Shown: in pieces, positions 1 through 5,308 of the stretch | Layout: each line of letters starts with the position of its first letter | Numbering within the stretch: position 1 is the stretch's first letter | NCBI GenBank assembly: GCA_015484935.1 | Contig: WFUQ01000128.1 | Location: 1 to 6,805, forward strand | Origin: Gammaproteobacteria bacterium | Lineage (GTDB): Bacteria > Pseudomonadota > Gammaproteobacteria > SZUA-229 | DNA: 6,805 nt | Direction of reading: 5' to 3' | Notes under the pieces: generated by a model | The model's input: only the letters and a program-made list of their open reading frames with translations | The model's database searches: none | Told to the model about the DNA's origin: nothing | Translations under genes and position numbers: made by a program

Positions 1-516
1 ATCCCGGAAAGACCTGGTAGTTTCAGAGCGTTCTGCAAGATCATCGGCAAGCGCGGCATCACCGAATTCAATTACCGTTATGCGGATGCTACCGATGCGC
101 AGGTATTCGCCGGTATCCAGCTGAGTGACGGTGACAACGAGAAAGACGAGCTGGTGAGTAAACTGCAGCAGAAAAATTATCCGGTGATAGACCTGTCCGA
201 AAACGAGATGGCGAAGATACACGTACGTCATATGGTCGGTGGCCGGAATGCCAATGTCGGCTCGGAAGCGCTGTATCGTTTCGAATTTCCTGAACGACCG
301 GGGGCACTGCTGGATTTTCTGACCAGTGTGGGCAACCGCTGGAACATCAGCCTGTTCCATTACCGTAACCACGGTGCGGCTTTCGGGCGGGTGCTGGTTG
401 GCCTGCAGATACCGCCGGATGAGCGCAAACAACTGGTCAGTTATCTGGACGAGCTTGCCTACCCGTATTGGGAAGAAAGCGACAACCCGGCATACAGACT
501 GTTTCTATCCGAGTAG
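1..516 (+). CDS. ilvA: Threonine deaminase (threonine ammonia-lyase, biosynthetic), C-terminal part
   Basis: This is the 3' end of a gene whose start lies before the window; 171 residues and a TAG stop are visible. Threonine deaminase is a PLP enzyme that converts threonine to 2-oxobutyrate, the first step of isoleucine synthesis, and is inhibited by isoleucine. Only the regulatory domain is seen, consisting of two ACT-like repeats. The first starts with PERPGSF at the window edge and continues with TEFNYRYAD. The second starts with FPERPGALLDFL around visible residue 95 and continues with WNISLFHYRNHG. The linker DLSENEMAKIHVRHMVGGR is very close to E. coli IlvA as I remember it. Two ACT-like repeats point to the long biosynthetic form rather than catabolic TdcB. 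The PLP lysine and catalytic domain are outside the window. The gene converges on fau with only 8 bases between stop codons. Confidence 0.96.
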   Translation: MPERPGSFRAFCKIIGKRGITEFNYRYADATDAQVFAGIQLSDGDNEKDELVSKLQQKNYPVIDLSENEMAKIHVRHMVGGRNANVGSEALYRFEFPERPGALLDFLTSVGNRWNISLFHYRNHGAAFGRVLVGLQIPPDERKQLVSYLDELAYPYWEESDNPAYRLFLSE

Positions 517-524
517 CTGGCTGC

Positions 525-1112
525 TCAGAAAACCAGAAACCGCTGTTCGGTGGCGATCGCATCCAGCGGGATGTCCCAGCTTTCTGTCGCCAGCCTTTCG
601 CTGTGCTGAATCTCGTGTGCCAGCCCGATCAATGCCGGTTTGCGCCGATGTTGCCTGTGTTGCAGAAACGCCAGCGTGCGGTCGTAGAAGCCCCCTCCCA
701 TACCTAAACGATTACCCGCATCATCGAACGCGACCAGTGGCAGCAGAATCACATCCAGTTGTTGCGCTCTGAGCCATTGTGCGGGGGAGCAATCGGGCTC
801 ACAGATGCCGAAGCGGTTACGACTGAGCTGACTGTCCGGGGTGAACGGGGCAAAGTACAGGCTGTTCTTCAGGGGGGACAATACCGGCAGGTAGATAGCC
901 TGACCGTGTGACCATGCGGCTTGCATGATGGCCTGTGTGCCTATCTCACCGTCATTGGCGAGGTAGCAGGCGAGACGACCGGCATTTCGCAGCAGCGGCT
1001 GGTTCAGATGCCTGGCCAGTTGTCTGGCGTGTCGTCTTTGGGTGTGCGCATCCAGTTCGCGTCGTAACTGGCGAAAATGTTGTCTTGGTGTTGTAGCTGA
1101 TGGTTCCGGCAT
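525..1112 (-). CDS. fau: 5-formyltetrahydrofolate cyclo-ligase
   Basis: The gene (also called ygfA) encodes a 195-residue cytoplasmic enzyme. It uses ATP to turn 5-formyltetrahydrofolate (folinate) into 5,10-methenyltetrahydrofolate, returning an inhibitory storage form to the one-carbon pool. The family signature RLGMGGGFYDR is at residues 135-145, preceded by LLPLVAFD (123-130). NDGEIGTQ (53-60) and the late SWDIPLDAI segment also fit E. coli YgfA, which is slightly shorter (about 182 residues). The N-terminus PRQHFRQLRREL is the usual basic helix. The ATG at 1110-1112 has no Shine-Dalgarno sequence; instead a perfect TATAAT ends 6 bases before it, so a leaderless mRNA is possible. Readthrough from ssrS is also likely, since no terminator is visible between them and the pair is co-transcribed in E. 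coli. The folate role links loosely to gcvT at the other end of the window. Confidence 0.95.
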   Translation of the reverse strand: MPEPSATTPRQHFRQLRRELDAHTQRRHARQLARHLNQPLLRNAGRLACYLANDGEIGTQAIMQAAWSHGQAIYLPVLSPLKNSLYFAPFTPDSQLSRNRFGICEPDCSPAQWLRAQQLDVILLPLVAFDDAGNRLGMGGGFYDRTLAFLQHRQHRRKPALIGLAHEIQHSERLATESWDIPLDAIATEQRFLVF

Positions 1113-1117
1113 GGGGC

Positions 1118-1146
1118 ATTATAGCCAGATTTGGGGGAAGGTTGCG
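1118..1146 (-). promoter_or_regulatory. Predicted promoter of fau, consensus -10 box
   Basis: On the minus strand a perfect TATAAT lies at 1123-1118, five bases before the fau ATG (1112). A start 6-7 bases downstream of the box would fall on the A or T of that ATG. The -35 position (about 1141-1146, CGCAAC at 17-base spacing) is poor. The promoter therefore rests on the -10 match and position only, and a chance TATAAT cannot be excluded. Confidence 0.45.
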
Positions 1147-1155
1147 GGGTAGAAG

Positions 1156-1351
1156 GTGTCTCCAGCATGCCGTAGCTAAACTGCTGACCTTGAACCGGTA
1201 AGTTCAGGTGGGAGCAGCGTCAACACGTCAGGCTTCCCGCGATGGCGTTAGCCGGGGCGGTAATGCGCACAGTGCAAACAGCGGCGCTCCCAGGGTCAGT
1301 ATTTAAGGCTCAAGGGATATAACAGGGTGCTTACGCACATCCCAGAGACAC
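1156..1351 (-). ncRNA. ssrS: 6S RNA
   Basis: 6S RNA binds sigma-70 RNA polymerase by mimicking an open promoter and dampens transcription in stationary phase. About 196 nt are predicted, from alignment by eye to E. coli 6S RNA. The 5' segment TGTCTCTGGGATGTGCGTAAGC matches ATTTCTCTGAGATGTTCGCAAGC-like sequence in E. coli, and the 3' end GGCATGCTGGAGACACC matches the E. coli 3' arm. The ends pair through GGTGTCTC/GAGACACC (plus-strand 1155-1162 and 1345-1352). An apical stem is formed by 1210-1215 with 1286-1291. A hairpin on the 3' side of the bubble lies at 1188-1195/1202-1208, and the product-RNA template CCCTTGAGCC is the complement of 1307-1316. The location between zapA and fau on their strand is the conserved position. 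Exact ends are uncertain by a few bases. No convincing sigma-70 promoter was found immediately upstream. Confidence 0.93.
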
Positions 1352-1405
1352 CCAAACTTTTCTGCTATTCAGCTCGTCCCGTCTGCACTTCAGGCTTCAC
1401 ATCAA

Positions 1406-1437
1406 GCATGACTTATTTATACCTCATAAGTACATGC
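1406..1437. repeat. Inverted repeat between zapA and ssrS
   Basis: GCATGACTTAT (1406-1416) and ATAAGTACATGC (1426-1437) are reverse complements except for one extra base (T at 1431 to A at 1432 region). This gives 11 pairs with one bulge around a 9-base centre, TTATACCTC. No T-run follows on either strand, so it does not look like an intrinsic terminator. On the minus strand the centre and inner arm read GTATAAAT (1422-1415), a -10-like sequence about 65 bases before the 6S 5' end. The -35 region is weak (AAGACA at 19-base spacing). It could be an operator over an upstream ssrS promoter or an RNA hairpin in the zapA-ssrS transcript. Confidence 0.5.
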
Positions 1438-1507
1438 CCTTGTCTTGACCTGTGGCAATCGCGAGCCGATCTGAACCGCAATAACTTTTGCCCGGATGGT
1501 GTTACTT

Positions 1508-1810
1508 TTATATCAATTTAATCTGTCTTATCGAATCTTCGATCCGTTCCGACAGTCTGGCGATGCGGGCATCGACGTCCGCATGTTCGGTTTTGATCTG
1601 TTTTCCGTTGACCACTTCATGGCTCATATTGAGGGCGGCCATGACTGCGATCCTTTCTGTACCCAGGACAGAGCCGGATGCTTTTATCTCATCGAGCCTG
1701 TCGTTGAGTAATTCTGCTGAAGCTTTCAGATCGTCTTTCTCGTCGGGTGGGCACGCGACCCGGTATTCTTTTTCCAGAATGCTGACGGTGAGAGAATCTT
1801 GATGCTTCAT
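1508..1810 (-). CDS. zapA: Cell division protein ZapA
   Basis: This is a 100-residue cytoplasmic protein that binds FtsZ and cross-links its filaments, helping Z-ring assembly. The N-terminal globular head is recognisable: VSILEKEYRVACPPDEKDD (residues 9-27) corresponds to ILGREYRVNCPPEQRD in E. coli. AALNMSHEVV (about 58-67) corresponds to AALNISYEL. The C-terminal part, from about residue 70, is a predicted coiled coil rich in R, E, I and L, through which ZapA dimers tetramerise. The length is slightly below E. coli ZapA (109). The stop is TAA. The gene lies 31 bases after a small coiled-coil gene on the same strand and upstream of ssrS, the position seen in other gammaproteobacteria. The Shine-Dalgarno sequence is weak (a GGGTTG about 7 bases before the ATG at best). 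Confidence 0.95.
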   Translation of the reverse strand: MKHQDSLTVSILEKEYRVACPPDEKDDLKASAELLNDRLDEIKASGSVLGTERIAVMAALNMSHEVVNGKQIKTEHADVDARIARLSERIEDSIRQIKLI

Positions 1811-1825
1811 AAAATTACAACCCGT

Positions 1826-1847
1826 GTGCTATGTGTTGGTGCTATGT
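1826..1847. repeat. 9-bp direct repeat at the coiled-coil gene/zapA junction
   Basis: GTGCTATGT occurs at 1826-1834 and again at 1839-1847, a 13-base period. The second copy covers the TAG stop of the small coiled-coil gene (1842-1844); the first lies in the 31-base spacer before zapA. It looks like a small local duplication, and no function is evident. Confidence 0.6.
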
Positions 1848-2054
1848 CGTTTCCATAGAGCGCAGGCGTGTGATCATCGATTCGACCTGTGAACGCGCCT
1901 GCTCTTTCAGTTCGAGTAGCTTACCACGCTCGCCACTGAGGTGCTGTAGCTGATTTCTCAGATCGCTGTTTTCATCGCCCAGTTTCTGGCAGAGTTCGAG
2001 CAGTTCTTCTACCTGGGATTCGAGGCGGGTAATTTTTGTTGTTATGTCGGTCAT
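1842..2054 (-). CDS. Small coiled-coil protein (TIGR02449 family), ZapB-like
   Basis: This 70-residue protein is almost entirely one predicted coiled coil. Hydrophobic residues recur at heptad spacing (I8, L11, V15, L18, L19, L22, L26) between acidic, basic and glutamine-rich stretches, and there is no signal peptide or membrane segment. Small proteins of this kind annotated TIGR02449 are found directly upstream of zapA in Pseudomonas and related bacteria. The size and coiled-coil character resemble E. coli ZapB, a ZapA partner at the Z ring, although E. coli zapB is elsewhere in the genome. A division role is an inference from position and shape, not from a catalytic motif. The ATG at 2052-2054 has no Shine-Dalgarno sequence, and a good promoter places the transcript start on the ATG itself. 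The start is otherwise unambiguous. Confidence 0.82.
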   Translation of the reverse strand: MTDITTKITRLESQVEELLELCQKLGDENSDLRNQLQHLSGERGKLLELKEQARSQVESMITRLRSMETT

Positions 2055-2060
2055 ACGCTA

Positions 2061-2089
2061 ATACTAGGTTGTGAAAGCCGCCGGGTCAA
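2061..2089 (-). promoter_or_regulatory. Sigma-70 promoter of the coiled-coil gene-zapA unit
   Basis: On the minus strand TTGACC (2089-2084) is a 5/6 match to the -35 consensus. After exactly 17 bases, TAGTAT (2066-2061) matches the -10 box at 4/6 including the key TA...T. The usual start, 7 bases beyond the -10 box, falls on 2054, the A of the start codon. This predicts a leaderless mRNA and agrees with the missing ribosome binding site. It probably drives zapA and perhaps ssrS and fau as well. Confidence 0.65.
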
Positions 2090-2137
2090 ATGACTAGCGA
2101 CAATATTTAACAGGCAAACGCATGATAGACTTTGGCT

Positions 2138-2725
2138 ATGAGCTATCTACCTGAACTATCTGATCTGGATGCTGCCCTGTTCAAAGCCGATGCCATGATG
2201 GGTGCGGCCGAGGCGCACGGCGCGCTGTGTGGCATGTTATGTGCCCGCGGTACCACGGGGTTATCGACCTGGAGCGATCATGTGCTGGGTGAGCAGGACT
2301 CTGCCAGTACCGGTCTGCATGAAGCGGTGCATCTGTTGTCCGGTCTGCATCAGACCACGCTGGAACAGTTGAATGATGCCATGGCCGATTTCCACCTGCT
2401 GTTACCGGATGACGATGACAGCCTCAGCGAGCGGGTCGAAGCACTGGCGAACTGGTGTCAGGGCTTTGTCTACGGACTGGCGGCTGGCGGCATCAAGGAA
2501 GAGACCGAACTACCGGCCGACAGTCAGGAGATCATCAAGGATATGATCGAGATATCGCGCGCGGGATATGATGATTTTATGTCTGCGGGTGAGGCAGAAG
2601 ATGAAGATGGGGATGCCAACGCTGACGAGATCGCCTACATGGAGATCACTGAATATGTCCGTACCGGCATCCTGCTCATCAACGAAGAGCTGCAGCCTCT
2701 GCAGTCGACCAATGTTATCCACTAG
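2138..2725 (+). CDS. ygfB: UPF0149 family protein YgfB
   Basis: A 195-residue soluble acidic protein of the YgfB/YecA (UPF0149) family. Near the N-terminus AAEAHGALCGMLCARG parallels PAEMHGLISGMICGG of E. coli YgfB. LLPDDDDSLSERVEALANWCQGFVYGLA parallels [30 protein letters not shown]. The C-terminal region has a strongly acidic loop (EAEDEDGDANADE) followed by a helix with EITEYVRTGILLINEE. The molecular role is poorly defined; in Pseudomonas aeruginosa YgfB has been linked to control of ampDh3 and beta-lactam resistance. The ATG at 2138 was chosen; an in-frame TTG at 2132 would add two residues (M-A). Neither has a Shine-Dalgarno sequence. The gene is divergent from the coiled-coil gene (84 bases between starts) and 38 bases before pepP, so it probably leads the pepP-ubiH-ubiI operon as in E. 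coli. Confidence 0.92.
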   Translation: MSYLPELSDLDAALFKADAMMGAAEAHGALCGMLCARGTTGLSTWSDHVLGEQDSASTGLHEAVHLLSGLHQTTLEQLNDAMADFHLLLPDDDDSLSERVEALANWCQGFVYGLAAGGIKEETELPADSQEIIKDMIEISRAGYDDFMSAGEAEDEDGDANADEIAYMEITEYVRTGILLINEELQPLQSTNVIH

Positions 2726-2750
2726 ATTATTCCAGCAGTAATCGTCATGC

Positions 2751-2755
2751 AGGGT
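2751..2755 (+). promoter_or_regulatory. Ribosome binding site deciding the TTG start of pepP
   Basis: AGGGT, in the context GCAGGGTG, lies 8-9 bases before TTG 2764. This is ideal spacing and supports TTG as the pepP start, since no ATG or GTG occurs in frame further upstream before the ygfB stop region. The next in-frame ATG codons fall inside the conserved N-terminal helix. Confidence 0.6.
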
Positions 2756-2763
2756 GTATCGAT

Positions 2764-4071
2764 TTGTTAAATACCAGAATATTTGCACAGCGCCGCAAAC
2801 AGTTGATGCGCATGATGGGCGAAGATGCCATCGCGATCCTGCCGGCGGCACCGGTACTGATACGTAACCGTGATGTCGAACACGGTTATCGTCAGGACAG
2901 TGATTTTTATTATATGTCCGGTTTCGCCGAACCCGAAGCGGTCATCGTATTGCTGCCCGACCGGCAGCAGGGACAATATATCCTGTTCTGTCGTGACCGT
3001 GACCCCATGATGGAGACCTGGCACGGACGTCGCCACGGCCCGGAAGGTGCGGTGGAAAAATTTGCGGTAGACGAGGCGTATCCCATCACCGAGCTGGACG
3101 AGATGTTGCCCAAACTGATGGAGCACTGCGAACGGGTGTACTACACCATTGGTCTCAATCCCGATTTCGACAAACAGGTCATCAATTGCGTCAACGGTCT
3201 GCGTCGGCAATCACGTGGCGGCAAGCATGCACCATATGAATTCGTCGCGCTGGATTACCTGCTGCACGACATGCGCCTGTTCAAGAGTCGCGATGAGATA
3301 AGCCTGATGCGCAAGGCGGCAAAGATATCGGTGCAGGGTCATATCAATGCCATGAAGATATGCCGGCCGGGTATGAAGGAATACGAGCTGGAAGCCGAGA
3401 TCATGTATCAGTTCAACCGCAATGGTGCCGGTTGGGCGTATCCCTCTATCGTCGGTAGCGGTGCCAATAGTTGCATCCTGCATTACACCGAAAACGATCA
3501 GGAGATGCACGACGGGGATGTGGTGCTGATCGATGCCGGTGCCGAGTACGACAGCTATGCCGCGGACATCACCCGCACCTTCCCGGTCAACGGACGCTAC
3601 AGCGCACCTCAGAAAGAGATCTATGATCTGGTGCTGGCGGCACAGGATGCAGCGATGAAACAGGCAAAGCCGGGTAACCACTGGAACGACCCGCACAATG
3701 CTGCGGTGAAGACGCTGACCAAGGGCATGGTCGAACTGGGTTTGTTGAAAGGTACGCCTGCGAAACTGATAAAAGAGGCTGCCTACTCGAAATATTATAT
3801 GCACCGTACCGGCCACTGGCTGGGTATGGATGTGCACGATGTCGGTGACTACAAGGTCGATGACGAATGGCGTCTGCTGGAGAAAGGCATGGTGATGACG
3901 GTCGAACCGGGGCTGTATATCCCGCACGGCAGCCGTGGTGCCAGACGCTGGTGGGATATCGGTGTGCGTATCGAAGACGATATCGTCATCACCAAAGACG
4001 GTTGTGACATGCTCACCAAAGGCTTGCCGAGAACCACGGACGAGGTCGAGGCGGTGATGGCTTCCGGTTAG
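2764..4071 (+). CDS. pepP: Xaa-Pro aminopeptidase P
   Basis: A 435-residue cytoplasmic metallopeptidase that removes an N-terminal residue from peptides whose second residue is proline. Residues 1 to about 165 form the creatinase-like N-terminal domain, with YRQDSDFYYMSGFAEPEAV at about 42-60. The remainder is the pita-bread catalytic domain. The five dinuclear metal ligands are all present: D257 (IDAG), D268 (ADITRTF), H351 (TGHWLGMDVHDVG), E381 (VEPGLY) and E404 (RIEDD). H240 in LHYTEN and H358 are also conserved. The length fits E. coli PepP (441). TTG is the start because of a well-placed AGGGT. Placement ahead of ubiH and ubiI is conserved among gammaproteobacteria, though no biochemical link to ubiquinone is known. 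The ubiH gene follows after 12 bases. Confidence 0.96.
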   Translation: MLNTRIFAQRRKQLMRMMGEDAIAILPAAPVLIRNRDVEHGYRQDSDFYYMSGFAEPEAVIVLLPDRQQGQYILFCRDRDPMMETWHGRRHGPEGAVEKFAVDEAYPITELDEMLPKLMEHCERVYYTIGLNPDFDKQVINCVNGLRRQSRGGKHAPYEFVALDYLLHDMRLFKSRDEISLMRKAAKISVQGHINAMKICRPGMKEYELEAEIMYQFNRNGAGWAYPSIVGSGANSCILHYTENDQEMHDGDVVLIDAGAEYDSYAADITRTFPVNGRYSAPQKEIYDLVLAAQDAAMKQAKPGNHWNDPHNAAVKTLTKGMVELGLLKGTPAKLIKEAAYSKYYMHRTGHWLGMDVHDVGDYKVDDEWRLLEKGMVMTVEPGLYIPHGSRGARRWWDIGVRIEDDIVITKDGCDMLTKGLPRTTDEVEAVMASG

Positions 4072-4083
4072 CGATCGACGAGC

Positions 4084-5304
4084 ATGACGGTGCAGCGCAA
4101 CAGTTTCGATATCATCATTGTGGGCGGCGGGCTGGTCGGTGCCAGTCTCGCCATCATGTTGCGTGACAGCGACTACCGCATCGCCATCGTCGAGGCTTTT
4201 GCGCATGATGCCGATGCCCAGCCTTGCTACGACGACCGCACAGTGGCGCTCTCCTATGGCAGCAGGACCATCTTGCAGAATATGGGGCTGTGGCCGGCGT
4301 TGCACGATCAGGTCGAAGCGATAAAGACCATCCATATTTCGGACAGAGGGCATCTGGGTGTGACCCGTCTGTATCATGATGAGGAAGGTGTCGAAGCGCT
4401 GGGCTATGTCGCTGAGAACAGAGTGCTGGGCGAGGTGTTGCACGCGCAGTTGGCCAGGCAAGATAATGTCACCCTGTTCTGTCCTGCCACACTGCAATCC
4501 ATCGAGGAATACCAGCAGCAGGTATCGGTCGTGGTCGAGCAGGATGGTGAGCCGGTCGCACTGCAAGCAAAATGTCTGGTGGCGGCTGATGGCATCCACT
4601 CGAAAGTGCGGCGATGTCTGTCTATCGCCAACACCGGCAAGACTTATCATCAGTGTGCCGTGATCGCGAATATCACGCCCGGTCAGCGTCACGATAACAT
4701 CGCCTACGAACGTTTTACCGATACCGGCCCGGTGGCACTGTTGCCGATGACGGGCAATCGCTATTCGGTGGTGTGGACACAGCCGGTGGCACAGGCAGAA
4801 CAGACCATGCGACTGGATGATGAGGCGTTCTTGCAGCAGTTGCAGCAACGTTTCGGTTATCGTGCAGGCATATTGAAAAAAACCGGTATGCGCAGCATGT
4901 ATCCGCTCAGCTTGCAGGCGAGTTCCGAGCTGGTGCGGGGCAGGGTGGTCATGGTCGGGAATGCCGCGCATGCTATCCATCCGGTCGCCGGGCAGGGCTT
5001 CAATCTCGCGTTGCGCGATATCGCCACGCTGGTCGATTGTTTCACCGCCGAACACGACCGGCAGCTCGATCCGGGCAGAACCGAGTTGTTACTCGAATAC
5101 CAGTCCATCCGCGAAGCCGATACCCGCACCGTGTACCGTTTTACCGATGCGTTGATAAAGATATTCAGCAACGATTTTTCACCGCTGGCACACAGTCGTT
5201 CCGTGGGGTTGCTGGCAGTGGACGTTTTGCCTTTCATCAAACACCGGCTGGCGAAGCAGAGCATGGGGCTGGCAGGTCGTTTGCCGGGCCTGAGTCGGGT
5301 GTGA
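4084..5304 (+). CDS. ubiH: 2-octaprenyl-6-methoxyphenol hydroxylase UbiH
   Basis: A 406-residue FAD-dependent aromatic monooxygenase of the UbiH/UbiI/UbiF family. It hydroxylates C1 of the ubiquinone ring precursor, using O2 and NAD(P)H, probably within the soluble Ubi complex. The FAD dinucleotide fold opens with VGGGLVG (13-19) and ends with E37. DDRTVALS lies at 50-57, AADG of the DG motif at 167-170, and the FAD ribityl motif reads GNAAHAIHPVAGQGFNL at 292-308. The asparagine in GNAAH, where most family members have GDAAH, is also seen in E. coli UbiH (GNAAQTLHPIAGQGFNL). With the position after pepP, it separates this gene from its downstream paralogue. The ATG at 4084 has only a weak GACGAG upstream and lies 12 bases after pepP. 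Confidence 0.92.
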   Translation: MTVQRNSFDIIIVGGGLVGASLAIMLRDSDYRIAIVEAFAHDADAQPCYDDRTVALSYGSRTILQNMGLWPALHDQVEAIKTIHISDRGHLGVTRLYHDEEGVEALGYVAENRVLGEVLHAQLARQDNVTLFCPATLQSIEEYQQQVSVVVEQDGEPVALQAKCLVAADGIHSKVRRCLSIANTGKTYHQCAVIANITPGQRHDNIAYERFTDTGPVALLPMTGNRYSVVWTQPVAQAEQTMRLDDEAFLQQLQQRFGYRAGILKKTGMRSMYPLSLQASSELVRGRVVMVGNAAHAIHPVAGQGFNLALRDIATLVDCFTAEHDRQLDPGRTELLLEYQSIREADTRTVYRFTDALIKIFSNDFSPLAHSRSVGLLAVDVLPFIKHRLAKQSMGLAGRLPGLSRV

Positions 5305-5308
5305 CCTT

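Noticed and set aside
326..772. A 148-residue plus-strand frame across the end of ilvA and into fau.
   Set aside because: It overlaps two recognised genes in other frames and shows no family similarity.
1327..1521. Small plus-strand frames between fau and zapA (for example 1327-1521).
   Set aside because: They overlap 6S RNA or its upstream region, have no ribosome binding site, and their proteins resemble nothing I recognise.
4957..4971. GNAAH in place of GDAAH in UbiH as a damaged FAD site.
   Set aside because: The same asparagine occurs in E. coli UbiH, so it is a subfamily feature and not a defect.
3211..5055. A 614-residue open frame on the minus strand opposite pepP and ubiH.
   Set aside because: It is fully antisense to two clear genes. 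Its composition (many H, R, D, Q, no domain recognised) is typical of a reverse-strand shadow caused by codon bias, and it has no plausible start signal.
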